Shown here in pieces: positions 55,932 through 64,000 of a stretch of 64,000 nt of DNA. The stretch comes from Pseudoglutamicibacter cumminsii (GTDB taxonomy: Bacteria > Actinomycetota > Actinomycetes > Actinomycetales > Micrococcaceae): assembly GCF_016907775.1 (NCBI RefSeq), contig NZ_JAFBCO010000001.1:62001-126000 (forward strand), in the 5' to 3' direction. The position numbers and the translations under genes are program-made. Position 1 is the first letter of the stretch; each line of letters begins with the position of its first letter. A model generated the notes under the pieces. It was not told the DNA's origin. It saw nothing but the letters and a program-made list of their open reading frames with translations, and searched no databases.

Positions 55932-58900
55932 ATGCGTACACACAACAGCGAGGACAGGAAGAAGCGCGCTCCGCGTTTGTCCCTGACCGCGCTTTCAGTC
56001 ATAGCCTTGACAGGCACGTCGCTTGCGACTGTCCCTAGCTTCATGGCCGCCTCACCGGCGTCAGCCGCTGAACTCTCCGGCGGCATCCGCGACAAGTCGG
56101 GCGCGGTCGAGCAGGACGCCCAGAAGGCCTCCGACCTGCCGGCCGGCTCGTGTGTTGTTGAGGCTGACAACTCTCAGGGGGGGCAGCCAGGCTGGTTTTA
56201 GCTGGAGCACCTTGGACCCGAGCGCGAGCAGCACCGACAAAACCCGGTGGGGCTTGAGCGTCTCCTTCGATAATTCGAAGGACCGCACGTTCGCTGATTG
56301 GGGCTTTACCAATTCAGGCCTTATGGGCGGGTACCTCAACACAGGTCAAGTCAATTCGATGAATGTCGGCCAGACGTTTCTTGCAGGCAAGGTAGTCACT
56401 CATAAGGCCGATGAAAGCATCGTGATTGATGGAGTTAGGCAACAGCGAAACCTGAACCTCAACGCGGACCTGACCGATGCGAAAGTCAAGCAGTTCGCTG
56501 AGGCCACTGCCGCCAACCCGGTACGTTACGCCTGGCAGGGAAACTATACGAAGGAAAATCCTGATGGGCCAAGGGCCACCCACGGGACCAGCGCAACCTT
56601 CACTGCCGTTGTGAACCCGTGGCCGAGCGAGAACATCGAATGTAACCCGATCACGGTGTCGTGGGAGAACTTCGAGAAGCACGTCATCGTCCCTGGTGAT
56701 GAAACCAAGGTCGGCAAGATCAACATCCCGGCTGTGACGGGCGACGGCACGGATGACTCCATGTCCCGCATGGTCGTGGAGGCCTACGACGGCAACGGCA
56801 AGTTCATCGGCACCACCGACCCGGCAGCATCTGGCGGTACCAAGAACCTGCGTATCGCGGACAACGGTGACATCTACTTCACCTGGCCCGAGTACCGCGG
56901 TACTGACTTGGCCACCGACAAGAACGTAAACTTCTCCGTTCTGGCAAAGCCGCGTAGCGTGGACCAGCTCAAGGCCGCAGCTAAGGGCAACAATGAGTTT
57001 ATCGAGCATGACGGAGCCTTCGACAGCTCGAACTCGCTGACCCGCTACAACAAGGCGAACGTCATCGACTCCAAGGCATTCTCCTTGGATGACACCGAGT
57101 ACCACTCCCCGAAGTACGACAAGACGGACGCCACGATTATCTCCGGCGTCGATAGCGCTACCGGTCCGATTGCTACCGAGCCGCAGAAGGTCACCTTCAC
57201 CCAGACCCCTGACCTGATCAAGGACCTGGCGAAGAAGAAGGCTGACGGCGGTTTCGAAGCCAAGGTCACCCTGGACGAGAAGTACGTCTACGAGGGCTGG
57301 ACCGTGGAGATGGACGAGAACTACAACGTCACCGTCACCGCTCCGGAAAACCCCCGCCCGGGCACCTTCGCGCGCCCTGTGGTGACGGTGGAGTACTCCA
57401 ACGGTTCCACGGACAAGCTGGAGCTCCTCGTGGTTGTTGACCCGAACAACACTCAGGTCACCGACCTCGTGCGCCCAAGCCTGACGAAGGGCACCATCGG
57501 TGATGACCTCACCGCCCAGGTGGGCACCAAGTCCATCATGAAGGGCTACAAGCCGGTTCACCCGGCCAAGTTCGAGATTGACGAGTCCACTGTGCCTGAA
57601 GGCTGGACCGTGACGGTCGATGAGACCGGCAAGGTCACCGCGAAGGCAGACGACACCGTGGCGCCGGGCACCATCATCACCCCGACGGTGAAGGCGACCT
57701 ACCCGGATGGCACCACCGATGAGATCGAGACCCAGTTCCAGGCGATCGTGGACATCAAGATCCCGAACTACGACACGGTAACCAATAAGCCGAACGCGAA
57801 GGTCACTCTCAAGCCTGAGGTCCCAGAGCGAGGCCTGAGCGGCAACACGACCGACGAAGCTCCGAAGCGCTACACCTTCAAGGACGGCTCGACTGAGATG
57901 ACCGTCACGGATGACAGCGGCACGTGGACCGTCAAGATCGACGAGAACACTGGTGAAATCACCACGACCATTCCGCGGACGGCGCCTGAGGGTTACATCC
58001 TGGATGTTCCGGTTCTTGCCTACTACGACAACGCTGACAAGCCGCAGGAAGTCAAGGGCACCGTCGTTGTTCTCAAGAGCGACGTCTCTGCGACGTACTC
58101 CGTGGAGACGACTGGCCCGAACCAGGCTGTGAACCACCAGGTACAGGACGCACCTAAGGGTTCCAAGTTCTCCTTCGGCAAGGATGAGAACGGCGCCCCG
58201 ATCACTGAGCAGGAAGTCGACGGCTGGAAGTACACGGTCAACCCGGACACCGGTGTCGTATCATCGACCCCGCCGGCTGACGCCAAGCCGGGTGACAATA
58301 AGACCATCAACGTGACCGTCCAGACCCCGGATGGCTCTACCCCGCTGGTGCCTGTCACCACTGTGGTGAAGCTGACCAACAACTGGGAAGCTGAGCCATC
58401 CTATCCGGTGCAGACCGTGTACCCGGGCGAAACCGCAACGCTGCCACTTGCACTGGACAAGCCGGACACCGTGAATGTCGCGAAGGAAAACCCATACAAG
58501 CTGGGTGATGTTCCTGCCGGCTGGAATGTCAGCATTGACGACAACGGCCAGATCACCGCAACCGCACCTGAGGATGCGAAGCCAGGCGATCAGGTCAAGA
58601 TCCCGGTAACGGTGACCTACGAGGACGGCTCTACGGATACCACTTACGCTGTGGTCAACGTCCTAGGAGTCCCTGAGCGTGAGGTTCCGTTCCAGGTCGA
58701 GTACAAGTACGACGATTCCATCCCTGCCGGCGAGTACAAGGTTGAGACCAAGGGCAAGCCTGGCAAGGAGAAGATGAAGAAGGACGGTACTTGGGAGCGC
58801 TCCGAAGAGCCTCAGAATGAGGTCGTCGTCATCGGCACCAAGCCGGCTGAGAGCGCCAAGGAAGTCACCTGGAAGGTTCCAATCCCGTACCCGACCGAGG

Positions 58901-60891
58901 TTCGCGAGAACCCGGACCTGAAGCCTGGTGAAACCCGGGTTGTTCAGGAAGGTGAGAACGGTGAGAAGACCTTCACCGCTAAGTTCACCGCTTCGGGTGA
59001 TCAGGCTGAGGTCGTCGAGGAAGAGACCACCAAGGAGCCTGTCAAGCGGATCGTCGAGTACGGCCCTGGCATTGCTCCGAGCGAGCTGGTAACGAAGACC
59101 GAGAAGCCGATTCCGTTCGAGACCAAGGTGATCTTCGACGACACCCTCGAAGCCGGCCAGCAGGTTGTTGACCAGAAGGGTGAGGTTGGTACCGAGGTTG
59201 AGACCTCGACTCAGAAGCTCGTAGACGGCAAGCCTTCGGGCGACCCAGTCGTGACCTCTGAGCGCACCAAGGAACCAACCGAGCAGATCATCCGTGTGGG
59301 CACCAAGACCACCGGTGAAACCTCTGAGACGGTTACGTCGGAGGTTCCGTTTGGTGTGAAGATCGAATTCGATCCGAACATGCCTGCCGGTACGTCCGAG
59401 GTTGTGACCGAGGGTGTTCCAGGTGAGAAGACGGTGACGATCACACGCGAGATCGTCAACTCGAAGCCTGACGACCCTCAGATCACCGAGAAGATCACCA
59501 AGCAGCCTGTTGACCAGGTCATCAAGGTCGGCACCAAGCCGTCCGAGGCTTCTTCGAAGGTCACTTGGACTGCCCAGGTTCCGTTCGAGGTTATTACCCG
59601 CCCGAACCCGGAGCTGAAGCCGGGCGAGATCAAGGTCGTCCAGAAGGGCGTCCCTGGCGAGAAGACCTACACGGCTGACTTCTCCGCAACGGGCGACCAG
59701 GCAACGGTCACCCCTGAAGAGAAACAGACCAAGGACCCGGTCGACGAGATCATCGAGTACGGCCCAGCAGCTGAGGACACCGAAGTGGTGACTAAGGTTG
59801 AGAAGCCTGTTCCGTTCGAGACTGAGATCGTCTTCGACGACACCCTGGAAAAAGGTAAGCAGGTTGTTGACCAGGAAGGTGAGCTTGGTACCGAGGTTGT
59901 GACCTCGACTCAGAAGATCAAGGACGGCAAGCTGGATGGCGATCCAGAGGTGACGACTGAGCGCACCAAGGAACCAACCAAGCGCATCATCCGCGTGGGC
60001 ACCTACGACCCGGCACCGTCTGTGGAGCCGAAGCAGGTTGAGCTGCCGTACACCACTAAGATCGTCTACGACAAGAACCTTGAACCAGGCCAGGAGGTCG
60101 TGGATCAGGAAGGCGAAAACGGCCTCATCGAGGTGACTGTCAAGGACGGTCAGCCACAAGTGAAGACCGTCAAGGAGCCTGTCGAGAGGATCGTCCGTGT
60201 TGGCACCAAGCCAGCTGAGGGCGTCGAGTGGACCGAGGAGATTGCGTTCGAGGTCAAGGTTGTTGAAGACCCTGAGCTCGAGGCCGGTAAGGTCGAGACC
60301 GTTCAGCAGGGTAAGCCTGGTGAGCGTGTTCACAAGACTGACGGAACAGAGGAAGTTCGCGTTGAGCCGGTGAAGCACATCATCAAGGTCGGCACCAAGT
60401 GCAACTGCGACCAGCCAACCCCGGAGCCTTCCGAGGATCCAACCCCGGACCCAACCGAGGACCCAACCCCAGACCCAACCGAGGACCCAACCCCAGAACC
60501 TTCCGAGGACCCGACCCCGGACCCGTCTGAGGACCCGACCCCGGACCCATCTGAGGACCCAACCCCAGAACCGTCTGAGGATCCGGCGCCGTCCGAGGAA
60601 CCTTCTGAGGATCCGTCGGAAGATCCGTCGGAGGACCCAGCCCCGGCTCCAACCGAGGATCCAACCACGGATCCGACCGAGGACCCGACCGGTGAGCCAG
60701 GTGAATCGCCTAGCGAGAGCCCAAGCGCGCCAGGTGCAGACAACAACAAGCCTGCTCAGCCGCAGAAGCCTGGTACGCCTCCCCTGGCTCGTACCGGTAT
60801 CAACGCTGGCGGGGCGCTGGCTACGGTTGCTCTGATGATGCTCGGTGGCGTAGGCCTGCTGGCATTGCGTCGGCGTCCATCGCAGCGCTAA
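55932..60891 (+). pseudogene. Giant sortase-anchored G5-domain surface protein, frame broken at a G7 tract (probable phase-variable OFF state)
   Basis: ATG 55932 (AGGA upstream) starts a secreted protein with signal peptide ending ASPASAA. At a run of seven G (56177-56183, residue 82) the frame shifts and stops at 56201. With six G the frame continues to 60891 as a 1652-residue protein. Its order: an N-terminal domain of about 330 residues, YPDG/Rib-like repeats (about 430-910; e.g. YPDGTTDEI and YEDGSTDTT), eight G5-like domains (about 912-1490, each ending like IRVGTK or VEYGP), a CNC motif, an acidic Pro/Glu/Asp/Thr stalk (1493-1592), and LARTG (1618-1622), a membrane segment and a basic tail. 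LAxTG is the sortase E type. A cell-wall adhesin or biofilm role is inferred. A homopolymer sequencing error would look the same. Confidence 0.88.
56177..56183 (+). repeat. Heptameric G tract at the frameshift
   Basis: Seven consecutive G interrupt the surface-protein frame 245 nt after its ATG. One G fewer (or two more) restores a frame open for another 4.7 kb. Such tracts are classic substrates of slipped-strand phase variation. Confidence 0.9.
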
Positions 60892-60940
60892 CGGTGAGAG
60901 CTAGCGGAACCGCCACAGCGGACCGCTAACTTAACCAAAA

Positions 60941-60978
60941 GTGGCGGGGATACAGGAGAAATCCTGTATCCCCGCCAC
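60941..60978. terminator. Bidirectional terminator hairpin
   Basis: Perfect 17-bp stem (60941-60957 with 60962-60978) with a GAAA tetraloop, followed by AGCGTTTTAA, between the convergent surface-protein gene and the ABC transporter. Confidence 0.9.
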
Positions 60979-61017
60979 AGCGTTTTAACCCGGTCCCATA
61001 AGAGCCGCAACAGCGGG

Positions 61018-62931
61018 TTAGAGGGCGTTGCTTGGAGGCTGCTTGCTCGCAATAAAAGCCGGAACAACAGCAGACACAAGGCCAGCCACAACACCGAGCC
61101 CCAAACCTACCGGCACAAGCCACGGCTCAACCTGAGGCGTCCAGCCTTGCGCAGCAGACACCACAACAACACCAATAACACCCGCGAGCGCACCCACTGC
61201 CCCACCGATGAAACCAATCAGCACACCCTCCGTCACGAACCGTGCGGCAATACCCTTCCGGGTTGTTCCTAGAGCGCGGCGCAGAGCGATCTCCGGCGCA
61301 CGCGACAGCACAGTCAAATACATCGACGTCGAAGCGCTCACAGCCGCCAGAATCAGCAAGGTCGCCGCCATGATGCCAACCAGCGCATCGAGATCCGTAG
61401 ACACGCCCATGCGGAGGTTCCGCAAATCAGCCACAGTTTGAACCCGGTAACTGCCCGGATCAGCCGCATCCAGCTGCATCGGTACGGCCTCCGCCAAGGC
61501 GGCCGGGAAACCCTTCTCCGTCCGAATCAACAGCTGAGGCTGTCCCAGATGCAGCTGTGGTGCCAAAGACAACGGGACCAATACCGCGTTGCTGAGCCCA
61601 GGGCGTCGTTCACCCGTCGTGAAGGAGTCAACGACGTTCAAACGATGGTCGCCCACCACAATCGAGCCGTCGGCGCCACTGCTGGGGAGGTTCAGGGCTT
61701 GCAGAGCGTCAGGCCCCACAACCGCTACCGAATTAACAGCCGGTATCCCGAAAAGATCCGCTGTCTGTTTCTTCCCCACCGTAAGGTCTTGGGCCGCGAA
61801 AAACTCGTCATCCACCGCGATGATCTGTAGTCCCCCACCTGAGTTCACATCGCCGGGTTCCAACCGGTACAAGCCAGTCGACGAGGCGGGCAGCTGAATC
61901 ATGCGCGTCACCCGCTGCACGTGCGGAAGCTGCTGGATCCGTTCCTGATCGCGTGCGAGGCTCTCCTCGAGTTCTTCCCGTTCGTAGTACGGGGTGGTGA
62001 CCCACACTTCGTCAAACGCCGCGGCTTCGAGGCGCTCGTTGATCTGGACTGCGGCGGTCTGGCTGATCCCCACGGAAGCAATCAGCCCGCCGATGCCTAA
62101 CGCGAACGCCAACACCAGAAACGCTGTGCGGATCCCGCGGAGCAAAACCTCCGTGAGGGATTCCGCGAGCACATCAGCCACCCGGGTACGCAACGGCCCC
62201 CTGCGCGGCTTCTCAGGCGGCACACTCACACCGCTCGGTATGGACTGCGAAACTCCGGTGTCTTCAGCGATCCTGCCGTCGACGATTCGGATCACGCGGT
62301 GCGCGCGGGCCGCAACCTCTTCATCGTGGGTGATGACGATGAGCGTTGCCCCGTGCTCTCGCGCACGTTCAAGGTCTGCTAGCACTGCCATCCCGGATGC
62401 GGTGTCGAGCGCACCAGTTGGCTCGTCGGCGAGCACCAGCTCGGGTTGCGAGGCCAACGCGCGCGCCACAGCGAGCCGCTGCCTCTCGCCACCGGAAAGC
62501 ACTCCCGCTTTGTACGTTGCACGGTCGCCGATGCCGAGGCTGTTCATCGCCTCGAACGCGATCTCGGATCGCTCCTGTAGCGGTACAGCGTGCGGAACCA
62601 TCCCGAGGGAGGCGTTCGACAACGCGTCCAGGTGCGGCAACACGTGCGAGGCCTGGAAGACGAAGCCGATGCTGTCAGCCCGGAGTCTGTCGCGGTCCTT
62701 CTCCGTCGCCTTGGTCAGGTCCTGACCGGCAAAGACGTACGAGCCCTTGTTTGGGGCATCGAGCAAACCGAGCAGCTGTAGGAGCGTGCTCTTGCCCGCA
62801 CCGGAGGGGCCCACTATGGCGACGTATTCGCCAGCGTAAATGTCAAGGTCGACGTCGAAGACACCAGCGGTGCTGTCTGCACCGTATTGGCGGGTCACCC
62901 CACGCATCTCAATGATTTTGCGGCGTTCCAT
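61018..62931 (-). CDS. MacB-type ABC transporter (ATPase fused to FtsX-like permease)
   Basis: A 637-residue fusion. The N-terminal ATPase (about residues 1-225) has Walker A GPSGAGKST, signature LSGGERQRL, and Walker B LVLADEPTGAL followed by the H-loop VITHDEE. The permease has one membrane segment after the ATPase (about 265-290), a large external MacB-like domain (about 290-490), and three more segments (about 510-630). This is the MacB/type VII exporter arrangement, used for antimicrobial peptides, lipoproteins or toxins. The ATG overlaps the adaptor stop by one base, so both form one unit. The substrate is unknown. Confidence 0.9.
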   Translation of the reverse strand: MERRKIIEMRGVTRQYGADSTAGVFDVDLDIYAGEYVAIVGPSGAGKSTLLQLLGLLDAPNKGSYVFAGQDLTKATEKDRDRLRADSIGFVFQASHVLPHLDALSNASLGMVPHAVPLQERSEIAFEAMNSLGIGDRATYKAGVLSGGERQRLAVARALASQPELVLADEPTGALDTASGMAVLADLERAREHGATLIVITHDEEVAARAHRVIRIVDGRIAEDTGVSQSIPSGVSVPPEKPRRGPLRTRVADVLAESLTEVLLRGIRTAFLVLAFALGIGGLIASVGISQTAAVQINERLEAAAFDEVWVTTPYYEREELEESLARDQERIQQLPHVQRVTRMIQLPASSTGLYRLEPGDVNSGGGLQIIAVDDEFFAAQDLTVGKKQTADLFGIPAVNSVAVVGPDALQALNLPSSGADGSIVVGDHRLNVVDSFTTGERRPGLSNAVLVPLSLAPQLHLGQPQLLIRTEKGFPAALAEAVPMQLDAADPGSYRVQTVADLRNLRMGVSTDLDALVGIMAATLLILAAVSASTSMYLTVLSRAPEIALRRALGTTRKGIAARFVTEGVLIGFIGGAVGALAGVIGVVVVSAAQGWTPQVEPWLVPVGLGLGVVAGLVSAVVPAFIASKQPPSNAL

Positions 62932-64000
62932 CAGAGCACCACGGTGTCACCAACAGCAAGGTCATCGGATTCCACGGCCGCCCACCCAGCGGCGGTTTTC
63001 CCCACGGTGACCTTGACTCGACGAGGCTCCTCCTTATCGTTTGAGCCTTGATTCTTGGACCCCTGCCCGTTTGTGCCGCGCGAGCCCGGCGCTGTGACGA
63101 GCACATAGTCGCCGTCAGCATCGTGCCGCAGAGCGGTCACTGGCACGGCTTTCTGCGGCTTCGCTTTCGTGGTGAGCTCTACACGAACTTGGGTGCCTGT
63201 CTGGACTTTCTCAAACGCCTCGTCCTTGGTTGCGAAGCTCACTTGGTGTCCGGGGGCGCGGCTGTCCGTGCCGCCTTCGAACTCACCGATGGTTTCAACG
63301 GTTCCCGCAAACGTGGCAGTACCGGCAATGATCCGGACTTCCGTGCCTTTCTTCAACTGCTGGGCATCAGCCACGTTCACGTGGGCTTTGATGGTGCGGC
63401 TACCCACCCGAATTTTGGCGAGCGGCTGTTCAGGCCCCAAGGTGGATGACACGCCGGCGACGCTCAACACCGTGCCGCTCTTGCCGCCGATGGACGCGAA
63501 AGCCGCCACCGGAATATAGGGCTGGGTCTGCGGCGCAGCTGGCTGGTCGCCTCCGTCTTCCCCTGTAGCAGACTCTCCCGAGGACCCGCTCGGCGCGGAG
63601 TCGGCCTCACGCTGCGGAAGGACGTAGCCGGCCTCCCTGAACAGTGCGGATACAGCGTTGATCGTGGCCGCATCGACAATACCGGACGCTGGAACGTTGT
63701 AGCCGGTCGCTTCTAGCGCTTTCTGGAAGGCGACAACGTCGTCCCCTTTATCGCCAGCGGCGAGGTCGCGGTAGAGGGGAAGTTGCCCCGACACGGCGAA
63801 CACTGGCGTGCCCGCCACTGAGCCCAGCAGTTGGCCGGGGACAACCTCCTCACCTTTTTTCAGCGCCTGTTTGGTAACCGTGGGGGTTTCTTGGAGGACG
63901 GCCGGTAGAAGATTCCTAGTCTTGCCTTCCCCTACGGCTCCCAGAATGACTGTGTCAGGGACGATGGGACGTTCTTCCACTATTGCGGTGGCTTGAACCT
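62931..64000 (-). CDS. Membrane-fusion adaptor with peptidoglycan-binding domain, 5' end outside window
   Basis: The adaptor partner of the MacB-type transporter. The frame is open to the window edge: codons upstream of GTG 63980 (reading VQATAI) continue without a stop, so the membrane anchor and start lie past base 64000. It contains a PG_binding_1 domain (YRDLAAGDKGDDVVAFQKAL through FREAGYVLP) inserted in a HlyD-type fold, with a Gly/Ser/Glu-rich linker and a barrel-sandwich part (TVLSVAGVSSTLGPEQPLAKI). The stop overlaps the transporter ATG. Such adaptors couple export to the thick Gram-positive wall; that role is inferred. Confidence 0.85.
   Translation of the reverse strand, partial: VQATAIVEERPIVPDTVILGAVGEGKTRNLLPAVLQETPTVTKQALKKGEEVVPGQLLGSVAGTPVFAVSGQLPLYRDLAAGDKGDDVVAFQKALEATGYNVPASGIVDAATINAVSALFREAGYVLPQREADSAPSGSSGESATGEDGGDQPAAPQTQPYIPVAAFASIGGKSGTVLSVAGVSSTLGPEQPLAKIRVGSRTIKAHVNVADAQQLKKGTEVRIIAGTATFAGTVETIGEFEGGTDSRAPGHQVSFATKDEAFEKVQTGTQVRVELTTKAKPQKAVPVTALRHDADGDYVLVTAPGSRGTNGQGSKNQGSNDKEEPRRVKVTVGKTAAGWAAVESDDLAVGDTVVL

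Noticed and set aside
55835-56038. 67-residue frame with a lipoprotein-like start upstream of the adhesin ATG
   Set aside because: It overlaps the adhesin start, its GTG has the purine tract too close to it, and its second half is the adhesin signal peptide read out of frame.
56023-56200. ATG at 56023 as the start of the large surface-protein frame
   Set aside because: It has no ribosome binding site and no signal peptide, and the first 55 residues are Arg/Pro-rich out-of-frame reading of the true N-terminus.
56314-58137. 607-residue open frame on the minus strand inside the adhesin gene (another at 58663-60378)
   Set aside because: Antisense shadow of a GC-rich gene; Leu/Val/Arg/Asp-only composition, no ribosome binding site, no family.
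1-64000. CRISPR array, tRNA, rRNA, insertion sequence or prophage genes
   Set aside because: I found no regularly spaced repeats of CRISPR size, no cloverleaf sequences, and no transposase, integrase or phage proteins in the translated frames.

Overview
The window looks like a contiguous piece of the chromosomal core of a high-GC actinobacterium, most likely a Micrococcales member close to the Micrococcaceae. The main reasons are the sigA/DUF7455/parE neighbourhood, a complete actinobacterial dcw cluster ending in divIVA (wag31), a glnA-glnE-glnA2 nitrogen block, two-lipoyl-domain SucB, and a MurE with a DDPH motif where meso-DAP enzymes have DNPR (pointing to L-Lys peptidoglycan). The family assignment is inference; no rRNA is present. 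I saw no tRNA, rRNA, CRISPR array, phage or transposase gene.

Layout. 1-5.0 kb: parE (3' end cut off), DUF7455, DUF2218, sigA with a very long Lys/Ala/Thr and acidic N-terminus, DUF4192. 5.0-9.3 kb: an MFS/PAC2 pair, then leucyl aminopeptidase flanked on both sides by helically phased repeats. 9.3-17.5 kb: lpd, sucB, a small membrane protein, a degenerate membrane-anchored protein kinase, lipB-lipA, a lipoprotein. These give the 2-oxoacid dehydrogenase E2/E3 parts and the octanoyl transfer and sulfur insertion that make the lipoyl arm on SucB. 17.6-25.5 kb: DUF4191, RDD protein, glnA, glnE, glnA2, SPOR-like protein: glutamine synthesis and its adenylylation control. 25.6-27.8 kb: methionine aminopeptidase and a secreted hydrolase of the bacterial cutinase/PET-hydrolase family.

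27.9-55.3 kb is one long leftward block, transcribed from mraZ to nrdR: mraZ, rsmH, ftsL-like, ftsI, murE, murF, mraY, murD, ftsW, murG, murC, ftsQ, ftsZ, ylmD, ylmE, sepF, yggT, divIVA, lspA, rluD, dnaE, hisD, nrdR. It makes the lipid II precursor, the divisome and the polar growth scaffold, and ends in replication, histidine and NTP-reductase control genes. The mraZ promoter carries five pentamers at exact 10-bp steps, matching the MraZ operator design; nrdR has two NrdR-box-like sites 32 bp apart.

55.3-64 kb: a 617-bp divergent region, then a giant sortase-anchored surface protein (YPDG-like repeats, eight G5-like domains, acidic Pro-rich stalk, LARTG anchor) whose reading frame is broken at a run of seven G. 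One G fewer restores a 1652-residue protein, so this looks like an OFF phase of a phase-variable adhesin, unless it is a sequencing error. It is followed by a convergent MacB-type ABC transporter and its peptidoglycan-binding adaptor, cut by the window end. The most interesting items are the G-tract switch, the PETase-like hydrolase, and the operator arrays at mraZ and nrdR.
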